Shown: piece after piece, positions 27,551 to 37,073 of the stretch | Layout: each line of letters starts with the position of its first letter | How positions within the stretch are numbered: the first letter of the stretch is position 1 | Assembly (NCBI GenBank): GCA_963702445.1 | Contig: CAVPCZ010000009.1 | Span: forward strand, 558,001-622,000 | Length of the DNA stretch: 64,000 nt | Direction: 5' to 3' | From: CAVPCZ01 sp963702445 | Lineage (GTDB): Bacteria > Bacteroidota > Ignavibacteria > UBA10030 > UBA6906 | Translations under genes and position numbers: made by a program | Notes under the pieces: model-generated | What the model was told of the DNA's origin: nothing | The model's input: the letters and a program-made list of their open reading frames with translations, nothing else | The model's database searches: none

Positions 27551-29083
27551 ATGCAACAGCTGACCCGACGATCCTTTCTTAAGACAACCGCAACGGCGGC
27601 CGCTGGCGCCACGATTTTACCGGTGCTCTCGCGGGACTGGCTGGCATTCTCCGCGGGGGATGCCAAAGGGTATTTCGAAAACGGATTTGGCATCACCGAC
27701 TCCCTCTGCCGGAAAATTCTTGCCGGAGCCCTGGCCAGGGGAGGCGATTTCGCCGATCTCTATTTCGAGCACACAATCACCAACTATCTGATGCTGGAAG
27801 ACGGCAAGGTGAACCGGGCCTACACCAATATTGCCCTCGGTGTCGGCATCCGGACCGTGAAGGGGGACCAGGTGGGGTACGGGTATACGCAGGAGCTGAC
27901 AGAACAGTCCATGCTGGCCGCCGCCGCGACGGCGGCGACAATTGCCTCATCCGCGGCCACCACCCCGGCAGGCGCCTTCATCGGATTGAAGACGGAGAAC
28001 TACTACCCGCTCAAGACCCTCCTAAGCGAGATTCCGCTCTCCTCCAAGCTTCCGATGGTTCAATCGGTGAACGACAGATGCTTCGCACTCTCACCTCTCG
28101 TCATCAAAGTGAGTGCAGGTTTCAACGACGTGCAGAAACGCATCCTGATCGTCTCCAGCGACGGGACAAAAGTCGAAGATCTCCTGCCCTCCAATTTTCT
28201 CTTTACGAACGTCGTGGCAGAAAAGAACGGCCGCAAGGAACGGGCCGGATGGAATCTGGGCGGACGAAAGGATTTCTCCTTCTATACTCAGGCAATCACG
28301 GATGAAGTCGCGCAAACCGCCGTCGAGAGGGCGGTTATCCTCTTCGATGCGGTCAAACCCCCGGCGGGGGAGATGCCGGTGGTTCTCGGCCCGGGCCTTA
28401 CCGGCATTCTGCTCCACGAAGCGATCGGGCACGGGATGGAGGCCGACTTCAACAGGAAGAAGATCTCGACCTATGCCACCATGATCGGCAAGCAGGTGGC
28501 CGAGCCGTTTGTCACTATCATTGATGACGCGACTCTCCCCGGACTTCCGGGGTCGCTCAACGTCGATGATGAAGGGACACCCGGACAGAAAACCCTGCTG
28601 GTCGACAAGGGAATCCTGACCAGCTATCTGCACGACAAGATCTCAGCGCGCCATTACGGCGTGGCTTCCACCGGGAGCGGGCGCCGTCAGAGCTACGAGC
28701 ACTATGTCCAGCCGCGCATGCGGAATACCTACATGCTGGCGGGACCCGCCACGCCCGACGACGTCATCAGGAGCGTGGTCAAGGGGATCTATGTCCAGGA
28801 CGTGAGCAACGGTGAGGTCAAGATCGGCGAAGGGGATTTCGCGTTCTACGTTTCACAGGGCCGGATGATCGAGAACGGAAAGCTCACGGCGCCTATCAAG
28901 GACATCAATATCATGGGCAACGGTCCCAAGATGCTGAACAATGTGACAATGGTGGCCAGCGACCTGGAGATGAGCAGAGGAGGCGCCGGCATGTGCGGGA
29001 AAGGAGGGCAAGGGGTGCCTGTGGGATTCGGGCAGCCCACCATCCTGGTGAAGTCCCTGACCGTCGGCGGCACACAAGCATAG
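27551..29083 (+). CDS. tldD: TldD-type metallopeptidase with Tat signal
   Basis: 510 residues. The ATG at 27551 has GGAGG five bases upstream and opens a twin-arginine signal (TRRSFLKTTATAAAGATILP). The metal site HEAIGHGMEAD is at 289-299, matching the TldD HExxxH motif. TldD forms a heterodimer with TldE and degrades unfolded peptides or matures modified peptides. The usual E. coli TldD is cytoplasmic, so the Tat signal here implies periplasmic activity. The partner follows after 16 bases. The family C-terminus (GGAGMCGKGGQGVPVGFGQP) is complete. Confidence 0.93.
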   Translation: MQQLTRRSFLKTTATAAAGATILPVLSRDWLAFSAGDAKGYFENGFGITDSLCRKILAGALARGGDFADLYFEHTITNYLMLEDGKVNRAYTNIALGVGIRTVKGDQVGYGYTQELTEQSMLAAAATAATIASSAATTPAGAFIGLKTENYYPLKTLLSEIPLSSKLPMVQSVNDRCFALSPLVIKVSAGFNDVQKRILIVSSDGTKVEDLLPSNFLFTNVVAEKNGRKERAGWNLGGRKDFSFYTQAITDEVAQTAVERAVILFDAVKPPAGEMPVVLGPGLTGILLHEAIGHGMEADFNRKKISTYATMIGKQVAEPFVTIIDDATLPGLPGSLNVDDEGTPGQKTLLVDKGILTSYLHDKISARHYGVASTGSGRRQSYEHYVQPRMRNTYMLAGPATPDDVIRSVVKGIYVQDVSNGEVKIGEGDFAFYVSQGRMIENGKLTAPIKDINIMGNGPKMLNNVTMVASDLEMSRGGAGMCGKGGQGVPVGFGQPTILVKSLTVGGTQA

Positions 29084-29099
29084 CGCACGGAGAACAACC

Positions 29100-30422
29100 A
29101 TGAATAAGGAATCGTTGGATTTGGCGCAGTGGTCCATGAAAACGGCGAAGTCGGCCGGTGCGGATGACTGCCGTGTCAGTATCCAGAGCGGACGCTCTGT
29201 TGAAGTCAGCTACCGGGAACGAAAACCCGAAAACATCAAGGAAGCATCCACGCGGGGACTCTCCGTGGAGATCTTTGTGAACAGCAGATACTCGGCGCAG
29301 ACCACGTCGGACCTGCGGAAGGATTCCCTGAAACCCTTCATCGAGAACGCCGTGGCATCCACGAAACTGCTCGCGGAGGATCCGTTCCGTACCCTCCCGG
29401 ATACAAAATTTTACAGGGGCAGGGCAAACGTTGAACTCGGGGTCTTCGATGCCGCTTACGAGTCGGTCAATCCGGAGAGCAGACATGCAACGGTGAGGGC
29501 GATCGAAGAGATCTGCCTCGCCAGGGGCGGATCGAAAGTCATTTCGGTGACCGCTGAGGCGGCTGATGGACGCTCCGACGTTGTCCTCGCGGCCAGCAAT
29601 GGATTCGAAGGGCAACGCGGTTTCACCTATTACAGGGCAGGTGCGGTGATGACGCTTCAGGACGAAGGAAGCAGGAGGCCGAACGGCTATCATTTTGTGA
29701 CGACCGTGGCGAAGCGCACCCTTCCCGGCGCGGAAGAAATCGGTTTGGAGGTGGCCAGACGTACCTTCGATCTGCTGGGCGGAGTGAAGATCAAGACGGA
29801 GACCCTGCCGGTCATCATCGAAAACAGTAATGTCCCGCGGGTGCTCAACGGCCTCATTGCGGCAATGTATGCCAGGTCGGTCCAGCAGAAGCAGTCATTT
29901 CTGGCCGACAAGAAGGGAAAAAAGATCGCCAGTGATCGCCTCACACTCATCGACGATCCGCATGTCGTGGAAGGATTGGGGAGCAGGCTGTTCGACGGCG
30001 AGGGCATGGCGACGAAGAAAAGAGTGATGGTTGATGCCGGAGTATTGAACGAGTTTTACGTCGACTGGTACTACGGCAGAAAGCTCGGCTGGGAGCCGAC
30101 AACGGGTGGAATGTCAAACCTGATTATCCCCCCCGGAAAGCGCTCCGTCAAGGAAATCATGAAGGATCTCGGCAGGGGCATCCTCATTACCGGGTTCATC
30201 GGCGGCAATTCCAACTCGACAACAGGTGACGCGTCCATGGGTATCATCGGTCACCTTTTTGATCATGGCGCGCCGGTGCAGGCGGTTGCGGAGATGAATG
30301 TCGCGGGAAACCACCTGGAATTCTGGCAGAAGCTGTCGGAGGTTGCCAACGACCCATGGCCGTATTCTTCCTGGAGAACGCCGAGCCTGGTGTTCACGGA
30401 CGTGGTGGTATCCGGGACGTAG
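29100..30422 (+). CDS. pmbA: TldE/PmbA-type subunit
   Basis: 440 residues, in an operon with the TldD gene. Family features: RSVEVSYRERKPENIKEAST near the N-terminus, the central NSNVPRVLNGLIAAMYARS stretch, VDAGVLNEFYVDWYYGRKLG and the GNSNSTTGDASMGI region near the C-terminus. TldE lacks the metal motif and acts with TldD as a heterodimer. No signal peptide is visible. If the pair works in the periplasm, TldE would have to be carried by the Tat-targeted TldD as a folded complex; this is inference. It is convergent with the kinase gene, one base apart. Confidence 0.93.
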   Translation: MNKESLDLAQWSMKTAKSAGADDCRVSIQSGRSVEVSYRERKPENIKEASTRGLSVEIFVNSRYSAQTTSDLRKDSLKPFIENAVASTKLLAEDPFRTLPDTKFYRGRANVELGVFDAAYESVNPESRHATVRAIEEICLARGGSKVISVTAEAADGRSDVVLAASNGFEGQRGFTYYRAGAVMTLQDEGSRRPNGYHFVTTVAKRTLPGAEEIGLEVARRTFDLLGGVKIKTETLPVIIENSNVPRVLNGLIAAMYARSVQQKQSFLADKKGKKIASDRLTLIDDPHVVEGLGSRLFDGEGMATKKRVMVDAGVLNEFYVDWYYGRKLGWEPTTGGMSNLIIPPGKRSVKEIMKDLGRGILITGFIGGNSNSTTGDASMGIIGHLFDHGAPVQAVAEMNVAGNHLEFWQKLSEVANDPWPYSSWRTPSLVFTDVVVSGT

Positions 30423-30423
30423 G

Positions 30424-32790
30424 TCAGAGATCGCCGTACCGGTTCACCCTTTCCCCGTAGAGTTTCTTCTGTTTGGCGAGTATGGACTGGAATTGCGGAT
30501 CGTCGCGGAGGTTGCTGAAGAAGGGATTCTGGAGAAGATTCACATAGAGAAACTCGCGGCTTTTCCCGGCTTTCTCCTCGAGGAGTTGCAGCGCTTCCCG
30601 GCGCATGCGAAGCAGGGAATACACCGCAACGCTTCTCTGGAAGGATAATGCTTCTTTCTTCGCGCCGCGCAACGCGAACAGGAGAGCCCGGGGAATCGAG
30701 TATTCCTCGAATTCCGGATGCGTCTTGATGGCATCCCGAAGAACCCTTTCTGCCCGGTCGGGTTCGCCGGATTTCAAGAGAAATATTATGTAATCCAGCT
30801 TGTAGACCCTGTCGTCCGGCGACAAGGCCAGCGTCTTCTGGTAGTACGAATCGGCCTTTCCGAAATCCCCCACCGACTCATAGCAGCCTGCCAGTTCGCC
30901 CAGGGCGAGCAGATAGTACGGGTCCTTCTCAATCGCCTTCAGGAAGAACCCGATTGCGAGGTCATGGAGGCCTATGGCCGAAAGGAATTCCCCGGCCAGG
31001 TGATTCACCCAGAGAGAGTGGGGGTCGAGCGAGATCGCCTTCTTGAGGAATGTGTGCGCCCCGTCGTAATCGCCCGTCTTGACTGCGATATATCCCATGC
31101 CCGCATTCAGAGCGGCGCTGTTCGGGTCCAATTCATAGCCCCTGCGCACAGCCCGGACAACCTGTTCGCGATCAGCAGGATATCTGTGCCTCCCATAGAC
31201 ATAACGGTGTTCGTAGGCCCACGCAAGACCACCGTAGGCGTTGGCATACGTGGAATCCAGAGCGATGGCCTTCTCGAACATCCTCAACGCCGACTGGATG
31301 TCCTGCTCCCTGTAGGAAACCAGGTAGAGTTTGACGAGATAGGTCCCTCGCAGGAAGTACTCATACGCTTCCGCATTGTTCGTCTGTCGGGGGAGCAGTC
31401 TCTCTGCGGTTTGCGGCGCGAGGGTAATCTGCAGTGCAGCGGCAACCGATCGTGCGACGTCTTCTTGAACGCCGATGACGTCGGTCATCCGGCGGTCGTA
31501 CGCCTGTGTCCATATTTGCGAGCCGTCGGCTACATTCACCAGCTGCAGCGTGATGCGAAGCTGCTCGCCCGCTTTTCGCACGCTTCCCTCGAGCACCGAA
31601 GCCACGCCAAGGAGCTTCCCCGCTTCGCGGATATCCATCTGCTTCCCCTGCAGGGCAAATGCGCGGGTGCCGGAGACGATTCTCAATTCGGGGATCTGCG
31701 AGAGGGCACTGACAATTTCGTCGGCGATCCCGTTACAGAAGAACGCCTGATCCTTGTCGGCGCTGTAGTCTTTCAACGGCAGAACCGTGATCGAATTCAG
31801 TCCCGATCCTTCCCTTGATGCATCTTCCGGGCCGGTCCAGGGGAGCCCTCTTCCTGAAAGGAGATACGCAGCTACGGCGAGAGAGAGTACGGATACAGGC
31901 ACAATCCATTTGAGAGCCCTGGATAGCACTGTGCGCTGTTGTGCCCGGGCGTGTGTTGCAGCAGCCCTGCTTGCAGACACTCCCCTGAGACCGGCAAGGT
32001 CGGCGATCATTTCCTTGAAACTGGGGTACCTTCTTGCCGGATCCTTCTGCAAGGCCTTTGTAACGACAGAGTGCAGCAGAAGGGGGAGGCCTGGCCTCTG
32101 CGAACTGAGGGGTTCGGGATCTGCGTTCAGGATCGAATATATCACCCCCTGGTCAAAATCTCCGCGGAAGGGGAGCCTGCCTGCGACCATTTCGTAGAGA
32201 ACGACTCCGAGTGACCAGATGTCAGAGCGTTGGTCGACCGTTTCTCCCCGGGCCTGTTCCGGCGACATATATGCCACCGTCCCCAGGGTTGTGCCGGTTC
32301 TCGTGAGCCGCATCTGTCCGAGGAGTTTGGCGAGACCGAAATCCAGGATCTTTGCGATGCCATCTGATGTGACGATGATATTGGCCGGTTTGACGTCACG
32401 ATGGACGATGCCGTGCGCATGTGCCCGGGCGAGTCCTCCGGCGATCTGGGCGGCAATATCCACCGCGTCGGCTAAGGGGAGGGGCCCTTGGTCGATCTTC
32501 TTTTTCAGCGTCTCCTTACCATAGTACTCCATGACGATGAACATCCGCCCCTCCGGCGTTTCATCGATGTCATGAATGACGCAGATGTTGGTGTGCTGGA
32601 GTGCGGATGCGGCCTGGGCTTCGTTGACAAAGCGCTCTTTGGCTTCGGGGTCCCGGGTGAAGTCGGGGGGAAGGAATTTCAACGCGACCGTTCGTTTGAG
32701 GCGGGTGTCTTCGGCCTTGTAGACGACCCCCATCCCGCCGCCGCCCAGCTGCTCAAGAATCCTATAGTGCGAGACGGTCCGGCCGATCAT
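30424..32790 (-). CDS. Receptor-like Ser/Thr protein kinase with TolB-like and TPR domains
   Basis: 788 residues, intact. The N-terminal Hanks-type kinase has the glycine loop GGGGMGVVY (16-24), Lys 38, HRD at 130-132 and the DFG at 150-152, then MSPEQARGE and SDIWSLGVVLYE. One transmembrane segment is at about 295-312. Outside it is a TolB/FlgO-like domain (VLPLKDYSADKDQAFFCNGI, about 335-470) and about ten TPR helices to the C-terminus. This layout is typical of bacterial signalling kinases of Acidobacteriota and Ignavibacteriota. A paralogue of the same design lies at 46672-49060. Confidence 0.93.
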   Translation of the reverse strand: MIGRTVSHYRILEQLGGGGMGVVYKAEDTRLKRTVALKFLPPDFTRDPEAKERFVNEAQAASALQHTNICVIHDIDETPEGRMFIVMEYYGKETLKKKIDQGPLPLADAVDIAAQIAGGLARAHAHGIVHRDVKPANIIVTSDGIAKILDFGLAKLLGQMRLTRTGTTLGTVAYMSPEQARGETVDQRSDIWSLGVVLYEMVAGRLPFRGDFDQGVIYSILNADPEPLSSQRPGLPLLLHSVVTKALQKDPARRYPSFKEMIADLAGLRGVSASRAAATHARAQQRTVLSRALKWIVPVSVLSLAVAAYLLSGRGLPWTGPEDASREGSGLNSITVLPLKDYSADKDQAFFCNGIADEIVSALSQIPELRIVSGTRAFALQGKQMDIREAGKLLGVASVLEGSVRKAGEQLRITLQLVNVADGSQIWTQAYDRRMTDVIGVQEDVARSVAAALQITLAPQTAERLLPRQTNNAEAYEYFLRGTYLVKLYLVSYREQDIQSALRMFEKAIALDSTYANAYGGLAWAYEHRYVYGRHRYPADREQVVRAVRRGYELDPNSAALNAGMGYIAVKTGDYDGAHTFLKKAISLDPHSLWVNHLAGEFLSAIGLHDLAIGFFLKAIEKDPYYLLALGELAGCYESVGDFGKADSYYQKTLALSPDDRVYKLDYIIFLLKSGEPDRAERVLRDAIKTHPEFEEYSIPRALLFALRGAKKEALSFQRSVAVYSLLRMRREALQLLEEKAGKSREFLYVNLLQNPFFSNLRDDPQFQSILAKQKKLYGERVNRYGDL

Positions 32791-32889
32791 GAAGGCTCCA
32801 GATAGGCATTAAGGGATTTGGGAGTATCAGAGAACATGCATTCCACATTCGGTCCGGTTCGATGCGATCGCGAAGACAACTTCAGGGTT

Positions 32890-33297
32890 TCATTTCGCGC
32901 GAAGAACCTTGGCCGTTTTCTCAATGTCATCCTGAGCTACACGGATGAATGAGCCGTAATTCCCGCCCGCTGCAACGGCATGAAGAGCTGTAATGTTGAT
33001 TCCCTCATTCGCAATTGCCTCGAGGGTCTTTGCGAGGGCTCCGGTCTTGTCTGTACCTTTGACAAAGAAGCCGGATCCTTCCTCCACTGGCCGGTCGGAA
33101 GGTTTGTATGCGGCTCGGAATTTGTCAGGGTTTTTGGGGATGCAATAGAACTCACCCTGTCCTGGCCGGGTGCCGTACCCCCACAACGCAACAAGCCCTA
33201 GCTTTTTCGACTTCATCTCCCGTGCCGCGGCGAGCAATGTTCCCGGCTTGTCTTCCAGGGTTGTCTTGAAATAGGTGACCAGCTTGGGCTTTGCCAT
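32890..33297 (-). CDS. Tandem ACT-domain protein
   Basis: 135 residues, cytoplasmic. Two ACT domains are visible: YFKTTLEDKPGTLLAAAREM (first) and FFVKGTDKTGALAKTLEAIA followed by GINITALHAVAAGGNYGSF (second). ACT domains bind small ligands, usually amino acids. No catalytic domain is attached, so this is likely a stand-alone regulator or sensor. Transcribed from a promoter at 33495-33523, leaving a leader of about 190 bases. Confidence 0.85.
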   Translation of the reverse strand: MAKPKLVTYFKTTLEDKPGTLLAAAREMKSKKLGLVALWGYGTRPGQGEFYCIPKNPDKFRAAYKPSDRPVEEGSGFFVKGTDKTGALAKTLEAIANEGINITALHAVAAGGNYGSFIRVAQDDIEKTAKVLRAK

Positions 33298-33494
33298 AAT
33301 GACCTCCTTGAGTAGGTGATTTCGAACGTTTACTGCTAACAGCCCTTCTTTGCGGGTTTTCGGACGTCAAATCGTGAAACTACGTTCTGCTTCCGTTTTG
33401 CGGGACCGTGGAGGCCCTTCATGCCGACCGTTTGGGCCTCAACGCTCATCCCGCCTTGTGGCACCGCTCAGGCCTGCGCATCCGGTCTGAGGCA

Positions 33495-33523
33495 AAGATA
33501 CGGCGGGGGACGGCGAGAGTCAA
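33495..33523 (-). promoter_or_regulatory. Sigma70-like promoter for the ACT-domain gene
   Basis: Minus strand: -35 TTGACT (33523-33518), 17-base spacer, -10 TATCTT (33500-33495). Same hexamers and spacing as at 12968, 36773 and 49119. Confidence 0.7.
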
Positions 33524-33532
33524 CTGAACAAA

Positions 33533-33546
33533 CCGTCAGCTGACGG
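33533..33546. promoter_or_regulatory. 14-bp palindrome upstream of the TPR lipoprotein gene
   Basis: CCGTCAGCTGACGG is a perfect palindrome 48 bases before the ATG at 33594 and 10 bases from the minus-strand -35 at 33523. It could be an operator for either gene. No regulator can be named. Confidence 0.4.
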
Positions 33547-33593
33547 GTTATTGTACTAAAGGGGGCGTTTTGCTTCCCTTGAAGGAGGATCCG

Positions 33594-34869
33594 ATGAGAA
33601 CATACCAGACTATCCTGCTTCCTGTGATCCTGGGCGCCCTCTGGCTTACAGGCTGCCGGCACGAGGATCGGGTTGTCCAGCGGCCCGAAAAAATCCTCAG
33701 CATGCGGGAAGTTGTCTACGGGAAGCAGACATACACACGGCTGGCCTCACTGTGGGAACAATACTACAAGGCATACCCGTCGGAAGACGCCTACGCCAAT
33801 TGGATGTATGCCGCCCGCTATGCCGGGGCTCCTGACTACGCCTCGCTTCTGGAGACCGGCATGGGCCGTTATCCTGCAAATCCCACACTTCTGTATCTGA
33901 AGGCCATGGTCGCATCACGGCGCACCTGACAATAGTGAGGCGCAGACCCTTCTGGAACGGGCGGTTGACCTGGATCCTTCGTATGTGGATCCCTGGTATG
34001 GCCTGGTGATACACTACCTCGAACACGGCGAGGAAGAAAAGAGGAACCTCGCCCTGCGCAGAATCCTGGAAGCCGGGGCGATTGCTGAGGAAGTGATGGA
34101 TTTTTCGTACAATGTCCTGGCGTGCCTCGACAGCAATGCTGTCCTTGTGACAAACGGGGACAACGATACCTATCCCGTATGGATCCTCACGCGCATCCTC
34201 GGATATCGTGCGGATGTGCGTGTGGTGAACCGGCCCCTATTGAATACGGAGTGGTATCCGCTGTCGCTTCTGAAAGAGGGTATTCCGACACTGATCACGG
34301 CGGGCTCGCTTGACAGTCTGCGTACGGCGATCATTCGCAATCTCAAGGAATCGAAGGGTTCCGTGCCGTCAGGGGGACCGTTCAGCGACGTCTTGATCGA
34401 GCGTCTCGTTGAAGCGTGCAGCAACGCGGGACGGCCAGTCTACTTTGCCGCGACGCTCCAGCATACCGGTGTCGTGAAGCGACTTCATGAATCGGGAAGG
34501 CAACTTGGACTGGTGACGTTGGTCACGCCACCCGTAGAGTCAGACCGTAACCAGATGAGGCGTGCCATCACGACCTGGCTGCAGGACTTCCGTACGGGCG
34601 GAATCGACGGATGGGGGATCCGCCACGCAAAGGAGACGAAGGCCGGACGGATGATCGCCCTGAACTACGGGGCCGCGCTGCACTCCCAGATGGACCGGAT
34701 CCTGAAGCATGCCGGCGACCACCGGCTGGGACTGTTCCGATGGTATCGCGATCACCTTCTGGCCATCGTTCCGATAGAAGAGCGTCCCGACATGAACCGG
34801 ATGTGGTGCCGTTCAGATGACATCGGAGAAATCAGCGCGTGGTGCCGCAAGATGAATCTTTCGAAATAG
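33594..34869 (+). CDS. TPR lipoprotein with DUF2723-C-like NGDNDTYP domain, one frameshift
   Basis: About 425 residues after repair of a frameshift near 33910-33925. GAAGGAGG ends five bases before the ATG. The lipoprotein signal is LWLTGC (Cys about 22). The first half is TPR-like (LWEQYYKAYPSEDAYANW). The second half begins LVTNGDNDTYPVWILTRILGY and VNRPLLNTEWYPLSL, which matches the C-terminal soluble domain of DUF2723-type membrane proteins. Here that domain is detached from the membrane portion and attached to TPRs. The gene end overlaps the sigma factor start by 31 bases, so a common operon is likely. Function unknown. Confidence 0.75.
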
Positions 34870-35399
34870 CGGCAGGCTGGGCAGACCTCGAGCGCGCCCG
34901 GAGTGGAAGTGAGAAGGCGTGGAGGCTGCTGTTCGAGCAGTATTCACCACGGCTGCTCCGGATGGCCGCGCTGATGACCGGCTCGCCCGACGCCGCACGC
35001 GACTGTGTACAGGAAACCTTTGTCCGACTCCTCAGTGCTGTCGTCACCCACCAGAGAGGAACTCTGCGGGCTTACCTCTCAACGATTGTCTACCGCCTGG
35101 CACTGAAAGAGAACGTACGTCAGGGCCGGCGAACACCATTGCAGGCGGCTGAATCCGCGTCTGCGGACCCGTCACCGCTGGATCAAACCCTGGTAGATGA
35201 ACAGCAGCGGGAAGTGGCGAGGGTGATCAGGATGCTTCCCGGCCATCATCGGGACATACTCGTTCTCCGCCTCCATGGAGGACACAGCTATGAGGAGATT
35301 GCAGAAATGACGGGAGTCTCCCTCGGGACCGTGAAATCGCGGATCTTCTATGCAGTGAAATCCGTTCAGCGAGAATTGAAGAATCGAGGTGTGGTATGA
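34839..35399 (+). CDS. RNA polymerase sigma factor, ECF-type
   Basis: 186 residues, GTG start at 34839 overlapping the preceding gene by 31 bases. Region 2 includes WRLLFEQYSPRLLRMAALM and DCVQETFVRLLS; region 4 has LRLHGGHSYEEIAEMTGVSL followed by GTVKSRIFYAV. The two regions are joined by a linker, in the usual ECF layout. It overlaps the anti-sigma gene by an ATGA junction, so it is translated together with its antagonist. It probably recognises its own promoters; no autoregulatory site is identified. Confidence 0.93.
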   Translation: MVPQDESFEIAAGWADLERARSGSEKAWRLLFEQYSPRLLRMAALMTGSPDAARDCVQETFVRLLSAVVTHQRGTLRAYLSTIVYRLALKENVRQGRRTPLQAAESASADPSPLDQTLVDEQQREVARVIRMLPGHHRDILVLRLHGGHSYEEIAEMTGVSLGTVKSRIFYAVKSVQRELKNRGVV

Positions 35400-35806
35400 C
35401 ACGACACGTCAGCCAAGAAACGGTGCTGAAGCTCACGCTCGGATTGTTGCAGCCTCCGGCGGAGCAACGGGTGAGGGATCATCTCCGCGGATGCACGAAG
35501 TGCCATGAACACATGGAGGAAGCGGAGGAGACCATCCGTGTCATCGGGGGGATCACGCCGGGTATCACGGCGCGGCCTCCTGTCCTTCCCTCTCTGCGGC
35601 CGGTCCGCGCCGGCTGGTTCCGGGTGGCAGCGATGCTTGCGGTTGGCTTTGCGCTGGGAGTCCTTGCCTCCGAATCCCTTCGCTCGCCTGCGCTGACCGT
35701 CGTGCGGCAGCAGATCGTGCCGGCACCTCCGGTAAGTCCGGCAGACGGTTTTGTTGCCTGCGATGCGATTGATGTCCCGGGCCCGGTCCGCTGGCGTGAG
35801 CTGTGA
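35396..35806 (+). CDS. Anti-sigma factor with zinc-binding HxxxCxxC motif
   Basis: 136 residues, start overlapping the sigma factor stop (ATGA at 35396-35399). Near the N-terminus is a ZAS-type motif, HLRGCTKC, with an upstream His, which binds zinc in anti-sigma domains. One hydrophobic segment (RVAAMLAVGFALGVLASES, about 76-94) suggests a membrane anchor with a short periplasmic tail. It is expected to hold the ECF sigma factor inactive at the membrane until a signal arrives. Confidence 0.85.
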   Translation: MTRHVSQETVLKLTLGLLQPPAEQRVRDHLRGCTKCHEHMEEAEETIRVIGGITPGITARPPVLPSLRPVRAGWFRVAAMLAVGFALGVLASESLRSPALTVVRQQIVPAPPVSPADGFVACDAIDVPGPVRWREL

Positions 35807-35920
35807 ATGGCGTTGGGCAAGGACGCCCCCGTCGTGATCGTTGACGGCGGTCTTCGTCCTTCTGACCTCACTCTGCGTCCATGCCGGACAGGGATGCACT
35901 GCGAACGTGCCGGGTCTTTC

Positions 35921-36520
35921 TCAATCCAACGGGATCTTTACGCTCACTGCCCCGCGAAGCTCACCGGCTTTGTAGCCGACGGCCTTATCGTTCGGGTAGC
36001 GTACGCGGATGGCATCGTTGACCAGGTCCTTCATGGTTGCGCGCTCGCCATGGCAACTCAGACACAACTCACCAATGAGAATTGGTTTCATGTACCGGAA
36101 GACCCGCACCGAATCCTCCATGACGACGCCGAAGGTTTCAAGCGTATCGGTGAGCGCTCCTCTGGCGTGCAGCGCGGAGATCTTCGCAAGCTGTGCGGTC
36201 TCGAACGAATCGGGAATATCCCTTGCGTTTCTCCATTTCTGGCTGACCCGGCGGATGAAAAGATTATGCTGCTTCTGGATTCGCTCGCCCACAAGCTGCG
36301 CGCTGTCCGCACAGATGTGAATGGCCCCCACCGGTCCGCCGGCTGCGAGTTGCCGTGCAAGCATGGTCCGTACGGTGACGAAGAGCTCTTTTGCCGCAGC
36401 CCGGCTGGTCTCGAGGGAGCGGCGGACTTCGATGGAGTTGTTGATCGCCTGCGCGTGTGTTCCCGGGGAAAGGGCGACAAAAAGGAAGCTCAGCGCTGCG
36501 ACGAATGCTGCTCTGTTCAT
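35921..36520 (-). CDS. Secreted single-haem protein with DUF3365 domain
   Basis: 199 residues with a signal peptide (LSFLFVALSPGTHA). One c-type haem site CLSCH is at 153-157. The surrounding IRVRYPNDKAVGYKAGELRGAV closes the DUF3365 (Tll0287-like) domain, a sensor-type or electron-transfer haem domain. It is probably periplasmic and attached to no membrane segment. It is transcribed from a promoter at 36773-36801. Its partner is not in the window. Confidence 0.9.
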   Translation of the reverse strand: MNRAAFVAALSFLFVALSPGTHAQAINNSIEVRRSLETSRAAAKELFVTVRTMLARQLAAGGPVGAIHICADSAQLVGERIQKQHNLFIRRVSQKWRNARDIPDSFETAQLAKISALHARGALTDTLETFGVVMEDSVRVFRYMKPILIGELCLSCHGERATMKDLVNDAIRVRYPNDKAVGYKAGELRGAVSVKIPLD

Positions 36521-36772
36521 TGATAGGACCTCATTCTCAAATGTAGTCTTTGTGCGTATCTTGCCTGACCATCTTCATTCAATGGCCCGATCCACAGCCT
36601 GGCCGGCGAGTCCCCGCGGGTAAGTCCGTTTCCCGAAGACCGGACGCGGTGAAATTCCCGGGAGCTTCCGGGCAGGCGCGGGCCACAGCGTGTCACGATC
36701 TGTTCTGGCGCGGAGGTATTTGTTGTACGACGCCGTTCCAGCCGTCCATGAATACCCCCCCCGTCTGGGGAA

Positions 36773-36801
36773 AAGATACGGCGGTGTTGGGCCAGAGTCA
36801 A
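36773..36801 (-). promoter_or_regulatory. Sigma70-like promoter for the DUF3365 haem gene
   Basis: Minus strand: -35 TTGACT (36801-36796), 17-base spacer, -10 TATCTT (36778-36773). The leader to the start at 36520 is about 245 bases. Confidence 0.65.
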
Positions 36802-36882
36802 CTACTGGCGTTTTCGCTTCTCTTGTTTCTTCTGCTGCGATCACCGGGGCATCCCTTGCCGGTGTACTCCTGACGGCCTGCG

Positions 36883-36911
36883 TTGCAATTGCGCCGGCTC
36901 TCTGCTATCTT
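36883..36911 (+). promoter_or_regulatory. Sigma70-like promoter for the second sulfatase gene
   Basis: -35 TTGCAA (36883-36888), 17-base spacer, -10 TATCTT (36906-36911). The gene starts at 37074. The remaining part of 36521-37073 contains no convincing gene. Confidence 0.55.
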
Positions 36912-37073
36912 ATGGCAAAAGACGAAGGGCACGGTTTTGCAAAGAAACGAAACGCGGATTTCCAGTTCTATGCCACGATCGCATTCATTCAGGAGTATCT
37001 TCTCAAGTAGGATCGTGGGAGGGGCAGGGGGACTCACGCTGAAACCAGTACTGCTGTTCAAGGAGACTCCATC

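Noticed and set aside
30718..31818. 366-codon plus-strand ORF
   Set aside because: Antisense to the intact receptor kinase TPR and TolB-like parts.
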